DNA of 64,000 nucleotides from Diaporthe sp. PMI_573. Its lineage: Eukaryota; Ascomycota; Sordariomycetes; Diaporthales; Diaporthaceae. The position numbers and the translations under genes were made by a program. Below, one piece after another: positions 43,093 to 54,954 of this stretch. How positions within the stretch are numbered: position 1 is the stretch's first letter; the number at the start of each line of letters is the position of its first letter. A model generated the notes under the pieces. The model searched no databases. It had not been told where the DNA came from and was given only the letters and a program-made list of their open reading frames with translations. The stretch spans positions 186,001 through 250,000 of the forward strand of contig JAJTUP010000065.1 of NCBI GenBank assembly GCA_021399435.1, written 5' to 3'.

Positions 43093-44290
43093 CTATCCCT
43101 TCACCGTCTGCCTACACTTCGACTTCTTTCTAAGCTTCAACTCTTTTTGGTGCTCCACATCCACATTATGCAATGCTTGCAGTTTTGGTCTGGTCTTGAT
43201 CTTCTCCTCCTCAATCATGTCATCAAACATCACCAGATCCTCCAGCCTCGAGTCTTCGGCATCATCGGGTTCCAGGGCATCAAGGATGATGTGGGGTTCC
43301 GTCCATGACGAGCCGAAATCGACAACCTTTCCGCCAATAAAATTATCCGCCCTAATATCCCTGTTATATATCTGCAACTCGTTGAACTTCCTCACCCTCG
43401 ACAGCGATACCCGGATGTTCCTCGAGTTGACAGTCGTGTGCGAAGGCGCCAGGTCCTTCACGATTGCTCGGACCCGACCCCCTCCGTCCAGTGCTCGCCG
43501 GAGCTTGACATCTAGGACTTCCGTCCTGAGGTCGAGCCCCATGCGCTCCAGCATCCTCATGTCTTTGTCTCCAAGATAGATATATCCATGGCATTTCACC
43601 GCCGATTGGTCCTTGATTCCCAGCCTCTTATTAGCTTCTGTTGGTACGGCCCTGACGGCGTAGGTCAGGGGGTCTTTGCACGTGCAAATAGGCGTTGGGC
43701 AAGAAACCGTACGTCTGGGTACGGGTCTGGTTTTCTTGCTACCGAAGGAAGAAGGGAAGCTATCGCCATCGTGGGCGCCGAGGCGCTTGGTGTAGTAGCC
43801 AGCCCTTCTGCTGACTAAGCCAGACCGGCCCTTCTGATTGGCCACAGCCGGGCCGGGCGTAAGGCCCCTTGGACTGCCCTCAAACCCACAGCTTCTTCAA
43901 TACGGCCATAAGCCCGACACTCTGCAAAAAATGGATCCGTATAATAAATAACCCTTTTTAAGGGCATGGAATTCCCAAGGTAGACTCCCCAGTAGTACTT
44001 TGTGCTGTGAGGATGGAAAAACTTGAACTAAGATACAGAGGTCAGTCATAGAAGCGGATGTCACGGAACTGCGGCTGGCTCACAACTTTCAAAGCATACA
44101 CCCGGGATTGGATCTTCACCTCAAACACGTAGCCATCGGTTTCCGGCATCCCCGTTCGGTCGCCATCCAGTCTCCTTCCCCACTCTATCTCGGCATGCTG
44201 GTGTTTGAAAGCGCGCAGCTTCGGTCCGGGGCAACGAGAAAGTGGTATGATTCTTGTGGCCTGCGAACGCCGAAGGTTGTATCTAGACAT
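43093..44290 (-). CDS. Fta2-like protein-kinase-fold protein, three exons
   Basis: Exons (complement) 44084-44290, 43890-44027 and 43093-43833, with two 56-bp introns (GTGAGC...CTTAG; GTGGGT...ATCAG), give 361 aa with all phases matching. It begins CPGPKL and has VFEVKIQSRVYALKVF (lysine of the ATP site, K68) and YYTDPFFAECRAYGRIEEA. Later come VRAIVKDL, then the catalytic loop YNRDIRADN (Asp about 274, Asn about 279) and VDFGSSWTEPH (DFG 287-289), with a charged C terminus. This order is that of the fungal family annotated as kinetochore Sim4-complex subunit Fta2. Most fungal members are dispersed multicopy genes, so a kinetochore role should not be assumed. Catalytic residues are present. 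Confidence 0.75.
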
Positions 44291-46783
44291 GATGAAACCT
44301 GTGGAAGTTGTTCTGTGGCTAATGACTGTTGGAATGAAAAACCTGATAGACACAGGGGCTAATGTGGGCCCGTCGCGCTGAGGGCAGAACATTTTCCCGC
44401 GGCCCTCTACCTTCAGCAACAGAGAACACGCGATGCGCTGGGCAAAAAGTCGCGCCAGAAAAAATAGGCCAGCGGTGACAGCACCCAATGACCAGAGTGT
44501 CAAAATTCACAAGATAGATACCAGCAAGTTGCCGATAGGGAAACAAGTCATTTCCATGGACTCGTTTAAATCCTTGCTAGACTTTACCTACAACTACTCT
44601 GAACATGAGTACCTGGTTCTCCACCGGATCCCTATCGAAAGCGTAAGACCGAGTGAAAATGAAGTCAATGTCGTAATTATGTCGAAGACCCACAGCCATC
44701 TCTGGTTATATCTGTTCACCATTCGGTGGTTCCGCTTGAGATGTACCACGCCTTGCTGATCCACGTAGGACTCTGGGATTGCGGGCTGTGGCAAACTAAA
44801 ACCACGGAGAGAACCACGTAATTGTCGCATTTTGTCTCTATATCGCTGTTTGGACTCTGATGCAAAGCTCCCTCCATGAAGCCTATCCTGCACTTCCTCT
44901 TTTGCAATAGTCTCGGAACCCAGAGACGAAAAGTTTGGCTGGACCCACCAGACCGAAATCAGAGCCTGATGGGTACTCGGGCTTGACTTCGATATATTTA
45001 TACCTATTGTTGTCTTGTTGTGCTCTGTTCCAGAAGTTGGTTACTCCTAAGGAGCCAGTCTAATCTGTTTAAGCTAGTGCCTGTTTGAAATCTTGGAAGC
45101 ACACGGTATTGGATATGAAATGGGTCTGGTTTCAATTCACAAATTGTCTTACTATCCACTACGTGATAAAACAAGGCTCTTAGATTCATTGAAACCCTGC
45201 AGAATGATCGACGAGAAGTAATAGAAGCTGGCTGAAATGATACGTCAAGGCAACTTTAAGTAGCCGCAGATACCCGAATCCACAGGCGTTGCAGCTTCAA
45301 TCTTTATCTCCGCCTAATGATGGGTCCAGCAGAGAAACAATATGACTTCTACTTCTCACCAGCGCATTGGCTGTATTTTTGAGTGACGGCGGCCTTGCCT
45401 CGCAATAATCTCGTCGCGGTTCGTTCTGACCCTCTGCCAGGCAGTGAAGAAAGATAATCACATGATGGCTACGCAGCGGCGTATCACTTGTTGCCAGGCG
45501 TGCGGGCAACGATGGCTGATCTGGCCAGCAATGCTAGTCCCCCATGAAGAGCTCAAATAACACAGCCTTCCGCAAAACAGCGTCACTAGGCTGAGTACCC
45601 CGCACTTAGATTGATACTTGCTACGCGGTGGATATCCTTGCTTTAGCTGAAAGGATAAAATAGACCTCTTTGGCCATGCATTACCTGCGTCAGACATCAA
45701 GTCACCGACATCTTATCCTTTCGGTCGTGTCTGTGAAGTGCTCGACGTGTTACCTGCGGACGGGTTCTAGTTTAGTCTGCCTGGAGGGAACGTTCCCGCC
45801 ATACGCAATGACAACGATTCGATGACCTTTCTCAACGAGCTCTGTGTGGTTGGTGTGCCTGTTCATGCAGACCGCAATTCGCGTGCACCTGCTACGCCCC
45901 ACATCTTTCTTCATTCATACGGGCCTTTACCACGCCCTGCCACTCCCGCCTTAGTCAATCCTGTATCTGACAGCAGTGCCCTGTGCCCTGCCGACCCTGC
46001 CGGCTACTCCCTACCTGTTGATGGCCGGGTCGACAATAGCAACAAGCTTAATGATGAGCGCCAGTACTGTATGACCTCTGTCGTGGACTTTGTAATACGG
46101 TACAGTACAATGACGTTTCAGCGTATTGGGAAGGAAGTATGTAGATCAAGTGCAGTTCTTCCGGTTATCATCGTACTTGTCAGAGTACGGTACTTTACTC
46201 CTCTTTTGTCTAAGCACATCACTTAGCGAACCACCCTAGAAGGCACCTCGTAGAACTGGTGCTTCTGCTTCCTTAATCCGACTAGTACTTTACTGTGAAG
46301 AAGGTCGGTGTGTGGGAACAGGAATCAGGGTCGCAAAACCGGCAGATGATTGCTTCGTCTCACGCTACAGTATGCCACAGCGCGATGATACTGTATATAG
46401 ACTCGGTAGTGTTACTGTAGAAAGTCATATTGTGTATAGTAAGAACTTTCGAAGTACGTAAACGAATGTAGAACTTGCTCACAATCATTTAAACATTGTT
46501 TAGTCCTGAAAAGGTCCCTTTGTTTGAGCGAAAAGACCACCCAGTAACCACTGCCTGGGAGGCGCTGAGAATTCTATATGTTCTACGGCGGCAGGAAGTC
46601 CGTCACAGGTGAATATTCGAGCACGCTACATGGTTGTGACATAAAAGCAAAGAAATGCTCACAAGTTGTTGACGCTCTCCCTGTTACTTGTATTGCCAGA
46701 TACTCAGTCCCCCCTACAAATCCTTTTCGCAAATTCAACTGCAGGAATACCGCCAGTACAGGACATCTGGAAGAGCCAGCTCG
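44291..46783. other. Long intergenic region
   Basis: Open frames at 44433-44759 (plus) and 44594-44893 (minus), and at 45822-46226, show no recognisable family. Nothing else is supported. Confidence 0.4.
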
Positions 46784-47875
46784 ATGGATCCTCTTCCTAT
46801 GCCTCCCAACCATGTTGTCGAAAATCAAGATCACGATGGCTTGCTGCGCTTGGCGCAGTGCAATAATTTGATACCTATGGTGGATATTTGCTTCCCCTTA
46901 GCTGAAAAAGTCTGTCTTTCGGGGCGGGAAGCGGACGTGAATCTCTTCTTGACCCCAGTTCTTCACTTCATGCAAGATACAAAGCAGGCAATTAACTATT
47001 GCGCGCCAACTCAGCTTTTATATGAAAATATTAGCAATGCTGTTTCGTCACTTCCTCGTGATTCAGTAAGCTCAGATCGGTATATAATTATTCTGCAGTG
47101 GCTGACAGACGACAGGTACAACCACCGTTTCTCGGCTCCATACCGTCTCAATCGAATGAATTTCGCTTGCAGACCGGCACCTCCTTCAGATCCCCTATCA
47201 CGCGACGGGCGGCGGTTGGCCGCCGGATCAGAACATCCAGGAACCGCGGTAGTGCAAAAGCAGGCATAAATATGCCCGAGATTTCTATGCCGCTTAGCGA
47301 GTTGGTCAAAGGTTCAAATTCGTCCATGGTTGACATTGAATTATATGTGCACCGTCCAGAAGGCGAGAGAAAAGACGAACTTAAGAACAGCAAGACCCGA
47401 AACAAAATTAAACGACCCCTGAACGCCTTCATGTTGTATCGCAAGGTATATCAGAGGCACGCTGAGGATCATTACACGATAAATGACCACAGGCTCGTAT
47501 CGAAAATCTGCGGCGCTAGTTGGGCGCTGGAGCCTGAACATATCCGGACAAAGTATCACCAGTGGGCCGATGTTGAACGTACTAACCACTCGAAGACATG
47601 GCCTGAATACAAATTCTCCCCTGCGAAGCCCAAGAGTGCAAAAGAAGAAAGGAGTAATGGAACCAATCCTCAGTTGATCTAGTGGCTCTATGATGACCAA
47701 GATCTCGACTATTTAATACCTGTACTGCCAGGCGACTTCGTTGACCCTACTTTCAGCCAGCGGCAAAAGAGTCTGCCTGTGGTAAGAAATGTAGACCGCT
47801 GTGGCCGGTTGTAGGTTGCTAACATTGCAGCACCTTAAACAAAATACTCGTATTATACCTTTAGGTGTTCTCTAA
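46784..47875 (+). pseudogene. HMG-box protein with in-frame amber codon
   Basis: Exons 46784-47065 and 47116-47682 (50-bp intron, GTAAGC...GACAG, frame kept) encode 282 aa up to TAG at 47680-47682. The HMG box covers about residues 190-265: IKRPLNAFMLYRKVYQ, KICGASWALEPEHIRTKYHQWAD and KTWPEYKFSPAK. It is of the sequence-specific MATA/AB type that bends DNA in the nucleus. The same frame continues after the TAG (WLYDDQDLDYLIPVLPGDF), then a perfect 49-bp intron (47782-47830, GTAAGA, branch GCTAAC, GCAG), then an exon ending in TAA at 47873-47875. The TAG is thus probably a premature stop from CAG. The DNA-binding domain is upstream of it and could still be made. It is not clearly a MAT1-2-1 gene. 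Confidence 0.6.
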
Positions 47876-48317
47876 ACTATTTTTATAGTCTGACAAATTC
47901 GTACAATACACTAGCTCCGCAGAAACACCTTCATGGCCCTTTGCATGAGATTTGCTTAAATTTGTTTCTTTTTTCCCCTAATAGTCTCAGAATTACGCAA
48001 AATACAGTGTATGAGACACTAGTCTGGCGCAAGCTGCTTCAATGCGAGGATGCATGAACTGTGGTATTGAGTTTGGTGGGCGGCCTGATTCTTGACGCTG
48101 GTTCCGCTCTCCCTGAAATACTCAGCAACATTCAGCACCAGGATAGGGTGTGCCTGAATACGAGAAGGCTCCCTATCAGCCATAGTCCGCCTACCCATGG
48201 TTTTAAGTCCGCCCACAGGGTGTGGAAAATATCATTTGGGGAATTATCACCAATCAAACTTGCGAATCGGTGTTTAAATGCACCACTGGCCGTCTGCATA
48301 TGATTCAAAAGATTACA
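47876..48317. other. Intergenic, nothing identified
   Basis: Only short frames; lies between the 3' ends of convergent genes. Confidence 0.45.
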
Positions 48318-49828
48318 TTATTGCATTCCCTTGTAGCTCCCTTTGAAGCCCAATCTCCACTTGCGTCTTTCAGACCGACGTGGCTCTTGTGGAGGTGGAT
48401 CTTCGGCAGGTGGCGTCGCCTCTTGGGCCACCAGAGACTCGGACTGTGTGGTTGCTTCTTGCTCCTCGTTAAGAGCAACGGTGGCTGCAGTATCGACCCT
48501 ACCCTTTTGCGCTCGACGATTAATCTTGGCACGATGTTTCTTCATATTGGTCTCAAACATCTCACAAAGCTCCCCAGATGATATCACAATCATTATATCC
48601 TCGGACCCTGGAAGGGAGGCCGCGCAGTCTCGGCACATGAAACTCGCCAGAGAGAGCCGCAATGCCGCCGACTCGACTTCCTTTCCGCGTTCATCGCGGA
48701 AGACCTGAGGCGTGTTATGTTACCCCTCGGAAGTTTTCGAAGTCAACCTCGGGTGTAGATGAAAGAAGACATACCATTTCTTTTGGGTCTGCATGTGCAG
48801 TGAGACCACTCTCGCCGCCACTGTCTTCGATTGAAGACCTCCAAATAGACAGCAATGCAGGCGCGGGGCCGCCAGTCTTGACGCCATTTTTCACACCTGC
48901 CCTATAGATCTCACCTAGGTCCACGTCAACGACGGTCCGAATCTCACCCTTGGATAGGCGTATGAGTTCTTCGGCTCTGTCCGCGCATTCTTGCCGGGTC
49001 TTCCTGCGAGCCCAATTTACTTCGATGACCCATGCTGAACCCTCCTGCTTAGGACAGCCATTATGCACAAAAGACCCATCAGGCTCACGCGTGAACCTCG
49101 TATCATCGAATTCTAGTCCGGAAGTCCCATGTGACTTTATTTCATTAGTAGCTTTCACTATTGGGTCATCGCAAGTTTGCCCCTGACCGATGCGATCAAA
49201 CTTCTTCCCTATTAATTCAACTATCTCTGCTCCAAGACCGTCATGTATATCTGTCGGCATAAGGATGGTGAGTTCTCTCCCATTCGGCGAGTAGTCAACG
49301 CTACCATAGGTCAGTTTCCGAGGTACAACTCCTATGCGGTGCGTGGCTTTACCGTAGCTCTGCGTTCATATAATCCCTGAGTTTCTGGTATTTTGGTTGA
49401 TCTAACCGTTCGAGGAACTTGTCGTATCCCAAAGGATCCAATCTCGTCTGTGCTCGAACCTCTGTACCTGGGTACTGCTCATACCCCTCGTCGCGAATCT
49501 TGGTGATCAGAGTGATGAGGTTGGTCACCGTGACCGACCGCGAGCGCGAAAGGCTCGCCTTGGATTTGCCTGCCACTCTGCCGGTGGTATCAGGACGTCC
49601 TCGGGAGGTGTCCTTTGAATTCAAGCCAGTTGGTCCGTCCTCTTGGTGGTGGGCAGACGGCTTCGATCGTTGAGTCTGCAAGGAACGAGGGCTGCCAGAC
49701 GCCTCGTCTTGTTTGGCGACCAAGTCAACCGTTGCCAGCCCCGTAGTGGATATCTTCTTTGTCGTTCGAAAGAAGTCAGTAATCTTTGGGTGTTTCTGAT
49801 AGAATTTCTGCCTCATGGACGGGATCAT
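48318..49828 (-). CDS. Conserved fungal PD-(D/E)XK-like protein, three exons
   Basis: Exons (complement) 49353-49828, 48775-49300 and 48318-48704, with introns of 52 bp (GTAAAG, branch CTGAC) and 70 bp (GTATGT...CTCAG), give 462 aa in consistent phase. The N terminus has a PIP-box-like HPKITDFF (residues 13-20). The core is RVDYSPNGRELTILMP, IHDGLGAEIV, EPDGSF (D233) and WVIEVNW (E252), the spacing of a PD-(D/E)XK nuclease-like fold, although the usual lysine of ExK is asparagine. VDVDLGEIYRAG and PALLSIWR follow. The C-terminal exon has FMCRDCAASL and a basic tail. Members of this family are common in filamentous fungi, variable in copy number and of unknown function. The ExN change leaves nuclease activity doubtful. 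Confidence 0.65.
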
Positions 49829-51300
49829 CTTGCAATGAAATTGAACTGATGGCCAGAACACGCAGTTCTGAGGGGAACGGCACAGATAAGAGGATCAAGA
49901 ACTCACCGGTCCCATCTCTGAAATGTAGCAGAGTGCACAATTACTGGATGTGCGGTCCTGTGCGTCCTTGTCCGACTTCCAACCGCATATCTGGTGCGAT
50001 CGCAACAAATCAGATGTCGATGAAGCTGCGGGGATGACTGTATAAGGGTGATATAGGTGGTGTGGTGTGGTGTTTGAATTTCAGCAGTCGGCATGATTGG
50101 AGACGAAATGCATGCTCGTTACACCGAAGCATCTCCGCGTCTGGGGGATGTGGGTCGATGTGAGGCGAGATGGGGGTGGTGGGTGATTGGTTGCGAGCAA
50201 CGGCAGAGCGGGCATCTACTAGGAGTTGACACTAAGGAGGTAGTGCCCTGAGACGGTGGTGTGTGGGGTGCAATCTCGTGGTTTTTGAGATTGGCCATGT
50301 CAACAAAAAGCTAGGACTTTGATCGAGTGAGGGGTCTGGGCCCTGTCGACGATGGTGGCGAGCCTGAGTGTGAAAAAGTTTGGCAAATTGTGGGGCGAAA
50401 TGCGGCCATCTCCTCACGGTGCAGCTATGGTTTGTTCCTCAGCTTGTGGCATAGTGCATCAAGCATGCATGGCGTAATGCTTAAAGGTCGACTAATTCTG
50501 TTCAGAGGCAGTTGCGTGGTGCTAAATCGATGGACGTTGGCATGGATATGATGAACTAAGCGCTCACTATACTTGACTTTTGTAGCTATTTTATATACTA
50601 GTTGATCTGTTACTAAGAAGTAAAGCTAGGATCTTCTTGTGTTTATAATTTGGTAGTTAAGGTGCTACCAAAGTGTTTCACACGGCCATATACCTGGCTG
50701 TATGATTGCGAAATAGAATTATTAGGAAGAGCGAGAAAGGAGAAAGCCTAGGAAGGCTAGGTGCAGGGGGTGCCAAGGTACCTGAAATCAGCTGCTTAAT
50801 CCTGCAATTCTATACTGTAGAGATTTGCCCAAAGGCGATTAGTCTACAGTACATCTGTCTCACTGTCTACACACAGTACAAGCCACAGGTGGCACACGAG
50901 GTTAGTGCTTACTCCTTCTTTTACAAACAAACAAAGGCGGACACTCGTTTCGGTCTACCCTGGTATAATGTGGAACCGATCAATACACAGGAGAAGATGA
51001 TAGGTCCCCTATAGGGTTGGCACGGACGTTCTTTGTATGTAAAAAAGGCGCACGGGCATGTGATAAACACGGCTGACTGGTAAACCACGTTACGTAATTA
51101 TTATTCGGAATGCCTCTCTCTCACACTTGGATAACTACATTGCGCGAACAACAAGAAGTTGGATGGAGCCTGGCGCCTTGATTGCGATCTTAAATTGCAA
51201 TGCCCAATTGGAGGCATAAGTCAACTAACCCCCCTTCCGCCTACCAAATCGCTTCGCCCACTACAACTGCCCTTCGGCTTCGTCGTCGCCGTCGTCGACG
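49829..51300. other. Intergenic, nothing identified
   Basis: Contains the promoter of the PD-(D/E)XK-like gene. No coding signal beyond short frames. Confidence 0.4.
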
Positions 51301-51470
51301 ACCGAGCCCACTTCACAGGGCTCGAATTAAGGTCCTCACGGAGGCGAATATTCGTTCTGGGTGGTGGGTAACGGGTCTCTGGCCAGTGTCTAAGCATAGG
51401 GCACTCAGAAGTTACTTTGTCGAGGAAAACCGCCGGAAGGAAGCACGATCACCAAAAACGGGTGCCAGAA
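51300..51470 (+). pseudogene. Pogo/Fot1-type (DDE_1) transposase C-terminal relic
   Basis: Within a 133-codon frame (51200-51601) the segment LTEANIRSGWWVTGLWPVS, followed by a short basic stretch, matches the region just after the DDE domain in fungal pogo-like transposases (NI..GWR.TGLWP). No catalytic domain is present upstream. Confidence 0.55.
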
Positions 51471-52680
51471 ATAGCCTCAGCAGCCATTTCTGCACCGATA
51501 GGTGTTTTTGCCGGCCCAGGGGCACCGTTTTGAGACTTCGAAGCACTCGCAGGAGCTTTGGAGCATTGCGGCCCAATATGCTCGCCAAAAACTTGGCCTA
51601 GCGAGTGTGCTAACAAAGCTCAGTGTGCGAGTTATCAAGGTTTAGAACTTGGAGCTCCTCCTTACCAATGGTGACACAACCTGCGCGTAAAACTCTTTTT
51701 GCCACTTGCTTCATCTTTAACTGAGTTATGACGGCCAAAAGACGAGAGGGCAGGGTGGGTGGAGAAGATGGGCTAAACAGAAGGAGAGGGTCGTTTCTTT
51801 TTCGCGCTGTGTATAATAAGGGATGATCTCCCTCCGGCTTTATCCAAGTGCCCCTCTCAAGCCTTGTTCCGAGGACCCCGGATAGAAACCCTGGTTGGAC
51901 GAAAGGAATCAATGCCACCAGATCAACTTGAGTGGGAGTTTACGAATGGAAAAGGGACATCCACCGGGACAAGAGAGGCTACTGTGTTGACAGGCTACCT
52001 TTCAAATGCGGGGACCATCGGTGCTATTGTGTTGGTTGATATCCCGAAGAATTCTAACAAAAAGGGACGAAATACAAGCGGTCTGAATAACCTGAACCCA
52101 GATCTCCTACCTGGGAGGCAGGCGCCTTACCAGTTAGACTACAAGATTGAAAGCCAAACCGATTGTAATTCTCCCTATGACTGCAGTAACCACGATCACC
52201 TATATACACACGCTAATATCAAGACCAAAAAGGACAAAAAGCAGCATTGACTTGTCGCTGGAAGAATCAGTTAACTGTATGCAATAAAATAATGGAATTT
52301 TACCCTTTAAACTCTGGGCCTCGATCTGAGTCACGAAAGCCTATCGCCATCGAAAATGAGCGTCTAGTCAATGCAGGCATGGGTTAATGCTCGATCCAAC
52401 CATGTGCTCAGGTTATCGGGATGTGCCAGGTATTGCGGTTATGGCTGAGGGCGGGTATTATTCATGATTTAGATTCCTTCTTTATCTCGATAGATGAAGA
52501 ACGAGTTAATCTTGAATTGGCTCCGATGTTAGATCAACAACTTGAAGAGTGGGCAACACAGTGGCTTACTTAGGTGGCGAGTGTTCAAGACGAGATGGAA
52601 GCCAGTTGGAGATAGTCTCGCTTGGAGCCTGGAACAGGGCACTTAGGTGGGCAAGGGCTTCGGGAATAGCTTCGCCATCA
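51471..52680. other. Intergenic, nothing identified
   Basis: A 128-codon plus-strand frame at 51864-52250 has no recognisable domain. A short open segment at about 52455-52570 (with LDSFFISIDEERVN) looks protein-like but is isolated. Confidence 0.35.
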
Positions 52681-52684
52681 CGAA

Positions 52685-52830
52685 TTGAGGCACTTGCCAA
52701 TCCACCCAATCCACCCTAATCCACGACAGCCTCCAGTGGATCCACTATCCTGAGACATTTAGTGGATTATGATCCACCCACTCCACTCGAGCAGCCAGTG
52801 GATTGAGTGGAGTGGCTTTCAACCCTGGCC
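52685..52830. repeat. Putative solo hAT terminus with subterminal TCCACT repeats
   Basis: About ten copies of ATCCAC/AGTGGA-type hexamers in both orientations lead to the sequence CTTTCAACCCTG at about 52817-52828, whose complement CAGGGTTGAAAG has the CAGGG start common in fungal hAT terminal repeats. No partner end was found. Confidence 0.45.
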
Positions 52831-52840
52831 ACTATAGACG

Positions 52841-53113
52841 ATGTCTGTACGGCAAACGAAGCCCAGCCTTCTGATGGAGGCAGAGAACGGGAAGGGGCTT
52901 ACTCTGGATCGTCTCGAGCAGGTAAACAAATTGCTACCCAGTCAATGGCACCAGATCATCAAGCTATCTCCCATGCAGCTCGAGCTAGCAAATTCGGAGA
53001 ATTGCATTGCAGACGACCCGTCGGTTATTGCGGAGACCTTGTGGCCGTTGATCTCGGTGATAAAGCTTCCTAGGTGTAGCCTGTACATGTCCGCTGAGCA
53101 TCCGAAATCGTAG
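52841..53113 (+). pseudogene. Unknown repeated sequence, copy 1 (LDRLE type)
   Basis: A 90-codon frame with LTLDRLEQVNKLLPSQW and QLELANSENCIADD. The stretch 52904-53040 resembles 55905-56010 (16 bp identical at the start, then a diverged match). The family is not recognised. Confidence 0.4.
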
Positions 53114-53787
53114 CCCGGCCGCTGTAAATAAGTCTTCATAGCTCCGGGTTGCCTGTCAGACTTGTGATATTGATTCTGCCTCATGGTAGCCTGTTGTGGC
53201 ATTTAAGACGCGGAAGTAAGTCCAAAACCGTCCCCGGCACTAGGGTGAATCTGCTCGTTAGTAACGGAGGCCGATCCTTTCGCGGTCTCGTGACGTCTGC
53301 GAACACATGATACGGTGTGAAATGTAGATGGCGGTTGTCCAGTCGGTGAAGAATTATGTACATCTGCCTGTCGAACCGCGGTAATATGGTGGTTTTGGAT
53401 GGTGACTAGTGGCTTGAAAATGGCCCAGGGGCTAAACTTTATTTAAATTATAAAAAGGCCTGATCCCCTGATGCAAAGATCCTTTTCTACCTGCTTGAAT
53501 GAACTTGCTTGACCTCTAAACTCTGTAGCAGTCGCGTCTTTATTCTACACTAATGCCTTATACTTTAATCGATGTACTTTCCTGGTCATCAAATACGTAC
53601 GTTAACCGCGATACGATACCTGTACTTCTACTGTATTTAACGGGGCCACAAGGTTGGCATGAAAGATGGCAGTGCATCGACAGCATGCACTATACAGACG
53701 TTTAAAGCAATATATACAGTTAAGTACTGTACTTTACATGTACAGTATCACTTCACAAGGGGAACGAATATGTTTACCACAACATGA
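53114..53787. other. Intergenic, nothing identified
   Basis: AT-rich around 53440-53640; no coding signal. Confidence 0.4.
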
Positions 53788-54120
53788 TCAACTCAGGCAG
53801 CAGCGGGAGCAGGCAGCACTCGGAACCCGGGGACCCCTGTCTGTCCTCATCCAGGTCTCCACACGCTCCTTGCTCGCCAGGCGTATAAGGCAGTGCAGCT
53901 CTGTCCAGGCACACCCGAAATCAACCAACAGGCCGTTGCGATACTTATTGCGCTTAATATCTCTGTTCAGGCACTTGTTCCTGTTAAGGAAGCGGATGTC
54001 CTTCAGCATCCACCTCATCGCGCGGAGGTCGGGATCTGGGTCGTCCTCAACATATTACTTCACGAGTCCGCGGACGGGGCTCCCTTCGGCCATGATCCGA
54101 TACTCATCGCCCGGCGGTAA
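53788..54120 (-). pseudogene. Second Fta2-like kinase, C-terminal relic
   Basis: Minus-strand reading gives a VRGLVK segment, a TAA stop, then a YVEDDPDPDLRAMR segment, MLKDIRFLNRNKCLNRDIKRN (catalytic loop, Asp kept) and LLVDFGCAWTELH. It is clearly related to the catalytic loop and DFG region of the intact gene at 43093-44290. The ATP-binding lobe is absent. Confidence 0.6.
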
Positions 54121-54675
54121 GGTTCCGGGCCACCTCCTCAGAGGTAGAGACTAAATCCGTAATATGGAAAGAATCCCTCACATAAAGAAATTGTTATCTA
54201 GCTTAATACCGACCCTTTGGGCTCAAAGTGCACTATTGACGCCCAGAGCGCAGCTTGGATGACAGGATTGCAGACCCAAGCAGAATTGTTAACTCCTTCT
54301 TATAGAAACCACAAAGTGAACATTTACGGTGCTTCGAAATCAAATGTATTTTGGTGGCAGGGGTTGGTTCTATTCCGCATTCTATTGCCCCCCACCCACT
54401 TCCCCCTTTAATTTTTCAAACTTTATAAACTTATTTAAGGTTAGTCGTTGACGAGCCTTGTACATATAAATCCACTCCCTTCCACCGTATGTATGCTCAG
54501 CCGAATGTGATCAAAGTACGGACCAAAATTCTCAAGAAATGGAAATTGAATTTCACATTATTGCCGGATGATAAAATTCGTATACTGTACTGACCTACCT
54601 ATATAGACCCAAGTCACCATCAGCTTAACACATACATACAAACACGTATATATCCTTCCATGACACTTTCAAAGC

Positions 54676-54954
54676 ATGGGTCTTTCCACTTTTGTTTCAA
54701 GGAAATCGACAACATACCACAAGACCAAGAACAGCAACTTATCAACCACGATAGTCTTGATCATTATCGGGTCAATCTTTTTAATTGCAATTGCCACGGG
54801 TATAATAAAACAAATATACTTCTATAGACTGAACAAGAATAGCCAACATAACGGCAAGTCCCAGGTCCCAGCCCTGGGCCATAATATTTTGAACAAAACG
54901 TTACCAGCGACCGCTGAGCCGTCCTATAGTGGAAATTTAAATCCGCGTGGATAA
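54676..54954 (+). CDS. Single-pass membrane microprotein, paralogue 1 (92 aa)
   Basis: ATG 54676 to TAA-type stop at 54952-54954. A short polar N terminus (YHKTKNSN) precedes one strongly hydrophobic helix at about residues 24-48 (TTIVLIIIGSIFLIAIATG), followed by basic residues and a polar tail with NILNKTLPATAEP (70-82). The positive charge after the helix predicts that the tail is cytosolic. The paralogue at 56272-56553 shares 37 of the first 51 residues and the tail motif, which shows selection on protein sequence despite small size. No known family is recognised. AT-rich flanks contain the promoter. Confidence 0.6.
   Translation: MGLSTFVSRKSTTYHKTKNSNLSTTIVLIIIGSIFLIAIATGIIKQIYFYRLNKNSQHNGKSQVPALGHNILNKTLPATAEPSYSGNLNPRG

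Noticed and set aside
46784..47875. MAT1-2-1 mating-type gene
   Set aside because: The HMG box is diverged from mating-type boxes and the usual SLA2/APN2 neighbours are absent.
38690..54600. Frequent TACTGTA/TACAGTA heptamers
   Set aside because: They seem somewhat more common than chance, but no spacing, strand or link to elements is evident and no count test could be run.
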